64,000 nucleotides of DNA. It comes from Adineta steineri (taxonomy: Eukaryota > Rotifera > Eurotatoria > Adinetida > Adinetidae). Location of the stretch: positions 186,001 through 250,000 of the forward strand of contig CAJNOI010000016.1 of NCBI GenBank assembly GCA_905250115.1. The letters run 5' to 3'. The notes under the pieces were generated by a model, which did no database searches, was not told where the DNA came from, and saw only the letters and a list, made by a program, of their open reading frames with translations. This document shows positions 28,584-40,646 of this stretch, piece after piece (position 1 is the first letter of the stretch; every line of letters begins with the position of its first letter). The position numbers and the translations under genes are program-made.

Positions 28584-30185
28584 ATGAATTTACATATAAA
28601 GAAACGTATTGTTTGTGCAATGTCTGGAGGTGTTGATAGTTCTGTATCGGCTGCTTTATTAAAGAAAAAAGGTTTTTTTGTCGTCATATACTTTTTTTGA
28701 AAAAAAACTATTTAACCTAGTTGTTTTTAAGGATATGAAGTCATTGGTTGTTTTATGCGTAATTGGGAAAAACATGAAGATGATGATAGTACAACAAAAT
28801 GTACGAGTGATAAAGATCTTGAAGATGCTATTTATGTTAGTAATCAATTAAATATTCGTTTACATATTGTTGATTTTATAAAAGATTATTGGACAAAAGT
28901 ATTTGAACCATTTCTTGATGATTATCAACATGGTTTAACACCAAATCCAGATATACTTTGTAATAAATATGTTAAATTTGATTCTTTATTTAAATATTGT
29001 CAAGAACGTCTTGATACAACATATTTAGCAACAGGACATTATGCACAAGTAAAACAAGATAAACAAGGAATTAAGTATTGTTTCATAAGAAAAAAAAGAA
29101 AATATGTTTTTCTTTTTTTCTTCTAGACTATAAATTAATGCGTGGTTATGATATGAAAAAAGATCAATCATTTTTTTTATGTCATTTGGAAAAGTCTGTT
29201 TTACCATTTATTGAATTTCCGATAGGTGGAATGATGAAATCGGATGTAAAACGTTTAGCAAATGAATTGAATCTGGAAAGAATTTCTCAGAAAACTGAAA
29301 GTAATTTAATGAATTTTTCATAATTAAATACTATTGTCTGCGATTCACTTATGAACGATTGTCTTGACCTTAACAATAAGTGTGTTTTATTTGATTATTA
29401 ATAGTGATAATATCATAAAAGAATTGACATACATAGTTTTTGATTATTTTATGTAACCTTTCGCTATATTTTTTTCTATATAGGTATGGGTTTATGTTTT
29501 ATTGGTAAACGAAAATTTTCTAGTTTTATTTCTCAATATATTTCGGATAATATTGGTCATATAAAATCAATTGAAACAAATGAAATTATTGGAGAACATT
29601 ATGGTTTACATCGTTATACAATCGGACAACGTATTACTCCAATTAATAAACAACATAAATCATCTAAACCATTATTTATTGCTAAAAAAGATCTAATAAA
29701 TAATATAATTTATGCCGTAAACAATAGATCATTTCTATTTATTAAATTACATTTTATTTCATTTCAGGCACCTGGTACAAATCATCCAGCATTATTTACA
29801 AAATCTTTTGATACAGATATTCCACACTGGATTAATGAAATACCATGTTTATTAAAAGAAACTAGTCAATATCAATGTGATTTTCGTTTTCAACATAAAC
29901 ACCGTCCATTACCAGTAATGCTTTCTCTAACAGCTAAGAATACGTTACATGTATCATTACCTATACCGATTCGTGCTATATGTCCTGGACAAGTAAATAA
30001 TATTCAAAACAAATCAATACATGTTTCCCAATATTGTTTATTTTTTTAAATTTTAGTATGCAGTTTTCTACAACGAAAATGAAGTTTTAGGTGCTGCACG
30101 TATCATTGATAGTGGTACATCATTATATGATTTGCAATGGACAGAACCATTAATAAGTTCAGATTTAATTTTGAATATGTGTTGA
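28584..30185 (+). CDS. TRMU: TRMU mitochondrial tRNA-specific 2-thiouridylase, 6 exons
   Basis: ATP-dependent enzyme of the MnmA family that thiolates U34 of mitochondrial tRNAs for Lys, Glu and Gln. Exons 28584-28671, 28732-29079, 29127-29300, 29484-29716, 29768-29992 and 30057-30185 give 398 residues. Seen in order: PP-loop nucleotide-binding motif IVCAMSGGVDSSVSAALLK, the FMRNWEKHED block, the active-site Cys in LTPNPDILCNKYVKF, ATGHYAQ, DQSFFLCHLEK, the second catalytic Cys in ESMGLCFIGKRKF, YTIGQRI, PGTNHPALF and a C-terminal beta-barrel (GQYAVFYNENEVLGAARI). Exon 2's end uses the donor GTTTCA; other nearby GTs break the frame. No obvious mitochondrial presequence is visible before MNLHIKKRIVCAM, so an upstream start is possible. 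Confidence 0.95.
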
Positions 30186-30216
30186 TTTAGTTTTGTATTT
30201 TCATACTTCAAAAAGG

Positions 30217-30222
30217 AATAAA
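30217..30222 (+). terminator. Poly(A) signal AATAAA for TRMU
   Basis: AATAAA 32 bp after the TRMU stop. The same signal is preserved in the duplicated TRMU tail near 31165. Confidence 0.45.
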
Positions 30223-30660
30223 TGTTTTTTTCAAGAAGAAAGAAAAGAAGAATATTTCTTTATGAAGTGTATCAGAGAGCGTGGATGTAGGTATCTGATT
30301 TAATCCCAACATCCACACCCAGGATGATAGAACAATCCACGGGTTTTCAGAATATGTAATTAGTTTCAAATTAATATGTTTTTATACTAACAACAAATGA
30401 GAAATACAGAATGACGCTATTTTTTTCGGGGAGATATATATATAAATGTTTTTTTTTCATTAATTAATAATGACTTATTTTTAAATGAAACTCTTGTTTT
30501 TTGTTTTTATTTATTAGAAATCGAATGTTTCTTTTAGAAACAGTCATTACATGAGCATTGTCCATTTATATTGAAATGATGAATTCGATTTGTATCACGC
30601 ACAATTATTTCACATTGACGAATCAAAGCAATTAATTTTATTGATTGATCTAAAAAGAAA

Positions 30661-30760
30661 NNNNNNNNNNNNNNNNNNNNNNNNNNNNNNNNNNNNNNNN
30701 NNNNNNNNNNNNNNNNNNNNNNNNNNNNNNNNNNNNNNNNNNNNNNNNNNNNNNNNNNNN
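30661..30760. other. Assembly gap (100 N)
   Basis: Exactly 100 unknown bases, the usual placeholder for a gap of unknown size. Confidence 0.99.
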
Positions 30761-31084
30761 CCCTATTTTACAGTCGAGAGTCGTGTTTTATTTCCATTCG
30801 TGACAATATTTGTCATATGAAGTAATCCCCTTTGTGTATTTTCCTTCCGAAGACATTTTGATCAATGAAACAATCGATATACAAATTTCGATACAACAAT
30901 TCAGATTGAGACCACAAACGAGGATGTCGGTGGATGAAACCATCAATTTAAGTTCACACCCACACCCTACAATACAACACTATTTGATAATGATATACAT
31001 TTACGTAACAAGATATTAAAATTTTTCTTTTAATAATATCATTCATCAAAGAGCTGGTTATCCAAAAAAAATCCTCAGGATAAA

Positions 31085-31170
31085 ATGGACAGAAGCATTA
31101 ATAAATTCAAATTTACTTTTAAATATGTGTTGATTTAGTTTTGTATTTTCATACTTCGAAAAGAAATAAA
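31085..31170 (+). pseudogene. Duplicated 3' tail of TRMU (last codons and 3' UTR)
   Basis: This 86-bp stretch matches the end of TRMU (30135-30220): it reads WTEALINSNLLLNMC-stop against WTEPLISSDLILNMC-stop, then continues with near-identical 3' UTR (TGATTTAGTTTTGTATTTTC). Upstream sequence no longer aligns, or lies in the gap. It is a partial tandem duplicate or an assembly-created copy. Confidence 0.8.
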
Positions 31171-31498
31171 ATCTAATCTAAATACATGAAACAAATATAT
31201 TTTTTTTTCAAGGAAGAAGAAATGTATCAACGATATCATGAACAAATAAAAAGAAAACCGTTATACTATCGAATGTAAAATACAAAAACGAAATTGATCT
31301 CAGTCTACTTTATTATGTATTATCGAACACAAATTAAAGTGATAGAATGAAAAAAACCCAATAATAGATCGAGAAAAAAATGAATATCATGTTTTTTTGT
31401 GTTCTGTACTATACATATTCTTTTAGTGATCGGATTACGATACAATAGGTAGACGTATAATAGTTGAAAACTCTACATTTGATAACACTCTTTATAAT

Positions 31499-32375
31499 AT
31501 GATTGAAACAACTCGCATCTATATTAGTTTCAGCTTAGTTCTACTTAGTCTTACATTAATTTTTCATTTCGTGGCAATGGGATATCCTCGATGGAAGTAA
31601 GTAACATGTATTTTACAAGAAAGATATAAATATGATCTATATTTTTATAGAGTATATGATCATCGTGAAATACACAATAAAACAATATTTATTGGCCTAA
31701 ATCATCGTTGTGAAAATCATCTGATTGACGTTACATCTACTCAAAATAGGATATATTCCGTTTGTGATCAAAATAAATATGATTTTCATTGTAATAAAGA
31801 ATGTTTCAATATTCACAATGTAACAAATGATAATGAAAAACATCGTTTATGTAATCTTCCTAATAATCCATGTAAATGTGATTATTCATCAATAACAAAA
31901 GGTCTTATGTCATGTACAATAATTGCTGCTATTACACTTAGTATAGCTTTACTTTTAATTTCGTCACATATATTACTTAATCAATATAAATACAAAATTC
32001 ATTTTTATATATCAGCTATAACTATAGTATTATTAGTTTTTGGATTGATATTCATTTTGATAACACTTATTTTACATGGTTCGACGATGTCATATGATTT
32101 ATATCAATATGTTTACGGATTAGATTGTAAATTAGATACGTTAAGTATGTTTAAAGATTTAGTTTTGTTTTTTATACATTTACAATTTTTATTTAGAAAG
32201 TCAAGAAGAAAAAGATAATTATAAAATGAATATTACACAAGAAATTAATAGACATTATATTATTCGTCATGATTGGGCTACTGGTTTGGAAATCATAGCA
32301 TTGATACTATCAAGTTTTACATTACTTACACAAATTATTTATATATTTTCAATACATCGAAATCAAATTGGTTGA
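31499..32375 (+). CDS. Four-pass membrane protein with Cys-rich loop, 3 exons
   Basis: Exons 31499-31596, 31651-32144 and 32197-32375 give 256 residues. One hydrophobic segment lies near the N-terminus (residues about 8-28), then a hydrophilic loop of about 105 residues with eight or nine cysteines (RCENH, SVCDQN, FHCNKECFN, LCNLPNNPCKCDY), then three close-set hydrophobic segments (about 135-160, 170-195 and 228-248). The TM1-large loop-TM2-3-4 topology is that of the claudin/PMP22/clarin superfamily, and FIGLNHRCE faintly echoes the GLW-C motif, but no diagnostic residue set is complete. Likely plasma membrane or junctional; function not assignable. Confidence 0.75.
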
Positions 32376-32573
32376 AAAAAGAAACACATCTTTTTTATCT
32401 TTCATTTTCTTAAGCTTTGAAGAAATAATATAAAACTATTAAAAAAAAAGGAATTAATTTATTAGATCATTTGTTGTTATATATTTCAGTTTTATTTTTC
32501 TTCACAAATACTTTTATTAAATGTTCATTTATATTTCTATATACGAATAAATATTTTTAAATGAAGATTTGTT

Positions 32574-35013
32574 CTAACATCCTTGGATATATGGCAATGT
32601 TTCAGTATCCGGTTTCCATCCACCACTATAAACAACTTTAGGTTGTTGATTATCGAGACGTGAAAGACTAATTTGTACTTTAACATCTTCAATATTATAA
32701 TTATCTTGATTTTTTTTAGATTTTGTATCAGCATGAATAAATGGTGTATATCTTGGTTTACTTGATTTACTACGATGTTCCTTGTCTTTTGGTGGTTGAA
32801 TGATAACGTTGACAACTGGTGGATCTAAATTTTTTGATGAAAAATTCAAAATTTTATAAAAAAAAAGAAATAATCAATGATATTTACTTTCAATCGGATC
32901 AAGTAATCCATCTGGATTTTTATTACGAGCTGAACCTTGTTTAGCAAGTGTTCGAATTGCATTTTCAAGTCGTATTTGTTTTGTTTGTAATTCTTCAAAT
33001 AATTTTTTTGATTCTTCTTCTTGACGTGCTAATTTCTTTTGTAATTCACGAAGTCGACGTGATCGTTTTTTCTCCACTAAATAATCTTCATAATCAAATT
33101 TAGTTTTACTTCCAGTCATATCAATTATAGTATAATCGACCATATCATCATTACTTGGAGCAGATTCAACATTATAACTATGTCTAAGACTTGTCACCGG
33201 TCGTTGTCTAGGTGATTCATAGCTATTAGCAAATCTTATTACTTTTGTTGGTGATGTTGTTTGAGGTCGTCGATTATCATCATCAAGTTCTAATATCTCA
33301 GTTTGTTGTACTTGATTATTATCTTGTTGTTGATTTTGTTCATATTCATTATATGGTTCATTTTTGTTATTTGCTCCAAAAATATAACTACTCGTACTAT
33401 TTAATCCTACATCCCATGTATCATTTAAAGCATAATTAGGTTGTTGTTCTTGTTCATAAACAGATTGTAAAACAGGTGCAGTTTGATTAAGAGCATCATT
33501 GATATATTTTTGTGAAGCATTTTGTTCTTCATTTTTTTGTCTAAATTCAAAAACAAGAATTTAATAATAATATAAGTTTTTTCTTACCTTTCAACAAAAT
33601 TACATAATGAATCAAAATCAATAGGTTCATTAAGTTGATGTGATGTACGTTCAGATTCTTTCAAACCTTGTAATGCAGAATTAATCATTGTACGAGCTTG
33701 TTCTTTTTCTATACAATCAAGACCAAAATAAATAAATTTATGAAAGATATATATATAGATAAAATATACCATATGGTGAAGATGAAACAAGCCATGATTG
33801 AACATCTTCCAAATTACTTGTATCAAGAATTTGACAAAGAACTTGTAACATCTATTTCATACAAAAATATATTATCTCTTTGTCTAAAGGCTTATTAAAA
33901 GATGATGACATTTATGATAATAGAATCTGACAACTTATTTATTAATAAAATAGAATTCATTTCCGCTTTTTCTAAATCATGACAATTATTATTTTAGAAC
34001 GATTGATCTTCATTATACAACAATTAGCAAATCAAATATGCATTAATTATTCACTTTAAATATAGAATTCTATTATTTTATTTTTTTATAAAACAAATAT
34101 GTTATGGCATATATTTTTGTTTTCAACATATTTATCATACGTTTAGATTTAAACATAAAAATCATTTTAATTTAATTTTTAAATCAATTTTTTTCTTTCT
34201 TAAAATCAATAATAACATCCTATAGGCTCTTTACACTTTGAATGTTTACTCTCGTTGCTTAGACCTTTATATTTGTTATTGAGATGTATGATAAAAAAAA
34301 ACAATAAATGAAGCTTTTTTCCTTTTTGTCCTCTTTTTTATTCGATAATTTTCTCTTACCCACATGTCTCTTTCATTCTCAGGCACATTAAATAATGCTT
34401 CTGATTGACCAGTACCACGTTTAGTTGCTGTACGGCCTCGTGATTTTGAAGTTCCTTCATTAAAACGTCCTGTTTGTCTTGAATAATGAGCACCGGAACG
34501 TAATGAATTTTTTTGATCATCAGCTGTTGATGGTTTATTTGAATATTTTTGATCATCTTTTTCTACTGCTATACCACTAGCTGTAGCTAGACTAGCTAAT
34601 TCTTGTTTCCAAGAATCTGTATCAGGAACTTAAAAATAAATTTTAATAGAAAACAAATAAGTAATAATATCTATAAAATACTTACGAACACCATGAGCAT
34701 GCCAAAAATCTACTGGTGGCACTAGTCGTTCAACACGACGTGTTCTTTCAATTACAGGCAGATTATTTTTATGTATATTAAGTGACTTATTACGTTTAGG
34801 ACGATTTCGAGTAAGATCATCATTGACATTACAAATCATTGATCCATTTAAACCTGAATAAAAATTTATAGATATTAAAGTTCAATCATATTTTCATATA
34901 CCTTCAAGATGTCGTACACGTTGTGGATGAGGACAATTTCGAACGAAGAACTTACTAGATGAAAGTCCACCAAAACGAGAACCAGATTTAACAGATGATA
35001 TTTCGAAAACCAT
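32574..35013 (-). CDS. TBATA: TBATA / Spatial family protein, 7 exons, extended
   Basis: Vertebrate TBATA (SPATIAL) is expressed in thymus, brain and testis and is linked to NEDD8-pathway control and microtubule-associated roles. Exons from the start are 34902-35013, 34686-34853, 34360-34628, 33770-33851, 33588-33708, 32888-33540 and 32574-32824, totalling 551 residues. Matching blocks are SGSRFGGLSSSKFFVRN with CPHPQRVRHLEGLNG, SWKQELASLATASGIA, HYSRQTGRFNEGTSKSRGR and LQVLCQILDTSNLEDVQSWL followed by EKEQARTMINSAL. Human TBATA is about 350 residues; here the C-terminal 300 residues are extra: a Gln/Asn-rich region, a basic coiled coil (SRRLRELQKKLARQEEESKK) and a Pro/Ser-rich tail. Confidence 0.85.
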
Positions 35014-36538
35014 ATTTTGATCTAATTATATGGAAATTAATTGTCTATCCTTGACATTTACTGGTAGTACAAAATTCATATATACTTACTGTCTGTCAAT
35101 GAGAAAATATTTTATTGTTTATGTGAATGGAATAAAAGAGTATTTTTTTCTTTTTCTTTTTTTTTCCAGTACTCTATTTTTTTGTTTCACGTAAAAACAA
35201 CAATGTTCACAGATTTAAATGCTCCTGTTGACGACTACGTCTATGTGTGTCAACAAAACAAATCAAAAAGCTGAAACAATTACTAAAGCATATACCTATG
35301 CATAAATTCTCTTATTCTATCTCTCATTCTTTCGTTTTTTTTGTTGTTGTCTACAAATGTTTAAATATTTATGACAAATCTGAGATGAAAGAAACAAAGG
35401 CAAAAGTACAGTTGTTGTTTCTTATTGTTGAAAATTATTTTTTCAATTGAAACTAGTTTACATAACCTTGGATACATTTCAATATGTATTTTTGATTTAT
35501 AATCATCCTTCTTTTGAAAGAGAAAAAAATAGAAGCGTCTCTTCTCTCTTCCGAAATCGTAGTTCCGCTACTACGAAGAAGATAAGAACGATTCACGGAA
35601 ATAAAAGAATACTCTTTATATCCGTACTTACATTTAATTGGTATGTTCAAATATTGAAGTACCGTCTTTCATCGAACAAAAAATATGTCATATGAAGAAA
35701 AACTTTATTCTTTCTTTTCCTTTTAGTTCAACAGGAAAAGAAAATATATTTCATTTTGAAAAAAAAGCATTTAAAATTTTTGTTGTTATTTTCAATCACT
35801 TCGATGTTTTACTTAGCTACCAACATCTTATAGCAACATAATTAGTCTATAGATTTCAATGTATACATTATAATTCCTTTTTTTTTCTTTTTACACAAAA
35901 AAAAAAAGAAATGCTTTTTTGTTGTTAAAGAACGATGAAATTAAACCAAACATTAAACCACTTTGCATATATATATTTGCGCTCAGTTTTTTTCTTCTTC
36001 TATGTACTGCAACAACTTTGAAATAATAATACAATAATACATTTGTATTTTGCTAAAATAATAAATGTTATTCAATTGAACTAAAGACGAGAGGAAGAAT
36101 AATATATTTCAATTAATGAAATAGCATTTATTGTAAAGAAGAAAAAAAAACATCAATTGTCGTATTATACAAGCGAGAAACAAGATAATAACTCATTCTT
36201 TTTTTACTTAATATACGCATGCTTAGAATAGACGTGTTCTTGCTTTTTTTTTCTCATTTAGCTTTCGGCTAGTTACGACAAGAATTAACAACCAATGCAC
36301 CCTAATAGGGTTTTCTTATTGACTACGATTAGAAAAGAAATGATAAAAGAAAAAAGAAATCGAAAGCATTTATAGAAAAGCGAAGATATCCGGTTTTGCT
36401 TGTCAATTTCAATATGAAATTGACATACACATAGAGAAAATCTTATCTATTGGGAATTGCTTAGTTTTAACACTCTGCTAACTGCCATTTTTCTTGTCAT
36501 ATTTATCTAATACATTTGTTTAAATCAGAATAATCATC
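35014..36538. promoter_or_regulatory. Divergent intergenic region between TBATA and the Cys-loop channel
   Basis: 1.5 kb, AT-rich, with no coding exon recognised. Both neighbours are transcribed outward, so promoters for both are expected. Several poly-A/poly-T runs and short open frames without motif support. Confidence 0.4.
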
Positions 36539-38249
36539 ATGAAACATTCAACTAATCCATTAAATGTCTTACAAAGATTTTTCTTAATATTTCTATATAA
36601 TACTATATTATATTCATATGTAAGAACAAATGAAGTTGGACTTCGACGATTATTATTTCATGAAAGACCATATGATAACCATGTTTGTCCGGAAAAAGGT
36701 GTTACTAAAGTTTATACAAATTTAATTTTACTTCAAATTGAAAGTGTTGATGAAAAAGCACAGGTTTATTTCTGTTTTTCTTTTATATTGATGATTCATT
36801 CTTTTTTTGTTTTATTTCGAAAATATAGATAGTTACAAGTAATATACAATTAGTATGTGCATGGTGTGATCCATATATGTCATGGAATCTTAGTCGTTAT
36901 AATATAACTGCACTTTCAGTTGGTGCAGATTATTTATGGACACCGAATGTTGTTTTAGTTAATTCAGCTGATAGAAAATTTTCTCGAAATCGTGAACATT
37001 ATGCACTTATTCTTCGACATGATGGTATATGTTTAGAACTTGTTTCAATTTTAATGAGATTTTTGTTTTTCGTAGGTTATGTTCGATTTATGTTTCAAGA
37101 TTTATGGAAAACAATATGTAAAGTTCGTTTAACATATTTTCCATTTGATCATCAACATTGTACAATAATAATTCGTAGTGGTGGACATGATAGTCATTCA
37201 ATAAAATTTATACAACGACGTCCTATTGAAGGTCATTCATTTATACGTGGTGAATGGGAATTAATTCATTCATATATGGAAATAACAGATGAAAGTGTAT
37301 CTGATTTTGGTCAAGTTAATTATAGTCTTGTACGTTTTACATTAATATTAAAACGTAATCGTTTATATTATTTAATGAAAGTTATTTTACCATATACACT
37401 TGTATCATTTGTAACATTATTTACATTTTTATTACCACCACAAACAGGTGAAAAATTAACATTAAATGTTACAATACTTTTATCGTTAGTTATATATTTA
37501 CAATTAATTAGTGAATATATTCCAAAATCCGATGATGAAACACCAATATTAACATTATTTTGTAATGCAAATTTTTTTTTAGTTTTCTTATCATGTATTA
37601 TGACCGTTTATGTTCTATATTTATATCATCGTCCATCAACATCAAATGTAGCTCATGTGCCATTATATATGAAAATTATATTACTTGATTATATAAGTCC
37701 TATTGTTTACTGCAGTAGACAAAAAAATAAAAAACAAAAACATGTTTCAAAAGCATTTCCAAAAGAAACAAGACCAAGACGTTTAGGTAGTATTGAAAAA
37801 CGTATGTGTAATATATTTTCCGTAACATCATCAATTCGAATGCCTAATCAACAAGTAAACTATTAGAAATTCTATAGATTTCGTTTTTATTTTAAACTTT
37901 TATTCTTAAGGCTGGTGAATTATTAAGATGTTTACAACAACTAAAAGGACAGATACGTACACATTGTATCTTTCCACCATATATCAAAAATGAATATGAT
38001 CCAGATAATGATCTATTAAATATTAATAATCAACAACGTTTAGATGAATGGCAACAAGTTGCATTAGTACTTGATCGTCTGTTCTTTTTAATATTCATTG
38101 TAGCTATGCCATGTACAGCATTATTATTTGTATCAGCACATTTATCTGTTACAAAAGTTTCAAATGATTTTCGTTCAAATTTAACAAATATGAAAGTTGA
38201 ATCAGTCGATGCAAAATGTCATTTAACTTATGAACCTATAATAAATTAA
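36539..38249 (+). CDS. Cys-loop ligand-gated ion channel subunit (nicotinic receptor-like, non-alpha), 4 exons
   Basis: Pentameric channel subunit of neuronal or muscle plasma membrane. Exons 36539-36763, 36829-37024, 37076-37854 and 37911-38249 give 512 residues. An N-terminal hydrophobic segment (residues about 12-27) serves as signal peptide. The ligand-binding domain has the WTPNVVLVNSAD block and the Cys-loop with exactly 13 residues between Cys155 and Cys169 (CKVRLTYFPFDHQHC). M1 is near 238-261, M2 near 265-285 (GEKLTLNVTILLSLVIYLQL) with the Glu of GEK that marks cation-selective channels, M3 near 298-322, M4 near the C-terminus. The adjacent cysteine pair of loop C found in alpha subunits is absent (DFGQVNYSLVRF), so it is non-alpha or divergent. 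A basic cytoplasmic loop separates M3 and M4. Confidence 0.92.
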
Positions 38250-40646
38250 AGTTGTTAATTTCAATATTTATATAAATGACAACGTTTTTTTTGGTTTTTG
38301 TTTATTTATTTATTTATTATATTATGAAAAGAAAATAGGATTTTTTTTCTAGAATAAATACTATTTGAATTAAAACTACCAAAAGAATGATTGTTATGAT
38401 AAATGAAGATAATTTAGGCTGCAATTTTGAGTATTGAAAATGATTTCCGTCGCTTCCTGATTGCGAACAAAGATCAAACCGACAGCGTGGGCGAGGGCGG
38501 AAAAACGTGTAATTTTTGTTCTCAATTAGGACATAGTCATAATCGCATTAATATCAAATATATATTCAATGTTTTTGACACAATCATTTATTTTCTAATT
38601 GAATATTATTGTTATAGATATTCTAGATACTTATTATTAAATTGAAAATGAGAGAAATAAATATTATGAAGAGGGTGTCATAAATATGTTCGTATTACAA
38701 TATAGTAATAAAAGCATTTTACTTCTTTCCGGTACTTTATTATGGATATTGTATATAATGTAAATCGATTTTTCAGTTTCTATTATCGTGATATTCTAAG
38801 TACGAGTTTTTGCTTTCTACTATTATCCATATAGAGAAGGAAACATTCATCATATGTCATTAGATCTAGAATGAGATACAATAAACAGAACTTGATGAAA
38901 TCTATTTCGATATAATAATCTATTATTTTTCTGTTTTTATTTTAAAATTAAAGCAAATATATTCTTACATTAAATAAATATTTGTTTTATCGAAAAAAAT
39001 CTATTGTAACAAATGTTATATTATTCAATTTCAAATTCTTCTTTTTCTTGTTACTATACTTATTAGTTTTTCTTATACTTAATTATATGTATTTTGTAGT
39101 TTATTAACATTCCTACATCTGTTCGTATCCTGATTTATTAATAGCATATAAGATTTCTAAATGTTATAATCTATTACAAATGAAGTAATTAATTTTCTTT
39201 AGTAAGTAATATCATGTCGAGTTGTCTTTTTTTGTTTTTGTCAATAGGAGATCATTAATAATCTCAGTTGTCAAAGAAGAAAAATAGTCTTAGATACATA
39301 TGAGATCCATTTATTAGATATTATATTATGAAAAGTATATTTTTCTATTGTCAAGTATATATATATAATTTATTGAAATACATTTGTATAATTTTTATAT
39401 ATATTAATATATTAATATGTCTGATTCAAGAATTTGACTAGATCAATAAAGAAAAAAAAAGGAGAAAAGAAAATTGCCGACATTAACTTATTTCTTTTTC
39501 TCGACTTTTTATTACTAACATTTTCCGTTCGATTATCTATACACAAAGAAGAAAAAAGCCACAATCTGGATACGATTGCTAGATAGAATATTAAGGTCAT
39601 TCTTTTTAGATAGTCGACATCCTAGTTAGAATGAATAATGCATCTACCCAAAGCGATAATCAACAAAAACAACATCGAGACGAATATCTTACCAGATGTC
39701 TATGGATATATCAGACTATCTTCTATATCATGAGTATATTTTTATGCGTCATAGAAAATTGATCAATTGTTACTAAATACTTTAGCTTTTAACATTTTTT
39801 TATGCACATTCGTTTCAAGTCATTGATCGTATATATATATAGAACTATAGTGTGCGCGTTAGGGATCTTACTATCTCCCATTAGTCATTATTCTTTATGG
39901 TAAACCTATTTTCACAGTTAGTTATGTATTCGTACAATACTCATATCATATTTCAAAGAACATAAGTGAGATCCGATAAGACTAGATGTTTTTTTGTATT
40001 TGATAAAAGAAAAAAAATGATCAATTAATTGGTCTGTCCGAAAACAGAACTACATATCAATAAAATAAACAAAGAAAAATTGCTTTCTTTCATCTTTGAT
40101 GTAGTCAGACAACAAAAAATCAATCTTGGCTTTTAACAGTAAGTAAATTATATGACCTTGGATTATTTCTATCTATAAAAAATAAGAATAATCCTATTCT
40201 TTTGTTTTTCTTCATTTTATTGAACAGAAATCATTTGTTTTTATTAAAGTTAATATATATATATATAGACTTCGATGATTTAATCTACCCTTGATAATAA
40301 TAATAGTATATCATAATATATATATAAATATCGAGGATGTAAGTTTGTTTTCTGTTATTAAAAAACACATCTATGTATAGTTTGAAAAAATGACAAATTA
40401 ACCGTTGAGTTGAATATACAAACGAGTGATAATCAATATGATACAGACAAACGAGGATTCCAGATACGTTCTATATGTATATAAAGAAAAAACTTATATA
40501 GAATATATATATATATATGGTGATAAATTAGACAAAGAGTATAATATTTCGTATCTCGTGATAGCAAGTAAAATGATAAGAAAATATTTGATTTCATAGA
40601 AATTAAATGTAGAGAAATATATTTTCTTTCTTTAGATTTTTCTATT
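38250..40646. other. Long AT-rich intergenic region, no intact gene seen
   Basis: 2.4 kb. A small GC-richer patch at about 38445-38530 could encode GKTCNFCSQLGHSHNR, which resembles half a zinc knuckle but lacks the final Cys and any gene context. Elsewhere there are TA-runs (near 39355, 39830, 40255, 40500) and no exon-like open frames. The promoter of the 7TM receptor presumably lies in the last few hundred bases. Confidence 0.55.

Larger units (their letters stand above)
30186..31498. other. Intergenic region containing an assembly gap
   Basis: Holds the TRMU 3' flank, a short GT-rich palindrome near 30279-30320, 100 Ns at 30661-30760, a CCCACACCC stretch near 30960-30975, and a duplicated TRMU tail at 31085-31170. 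No intact gene was seen on either side of the gap. Confidence 0.6.
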
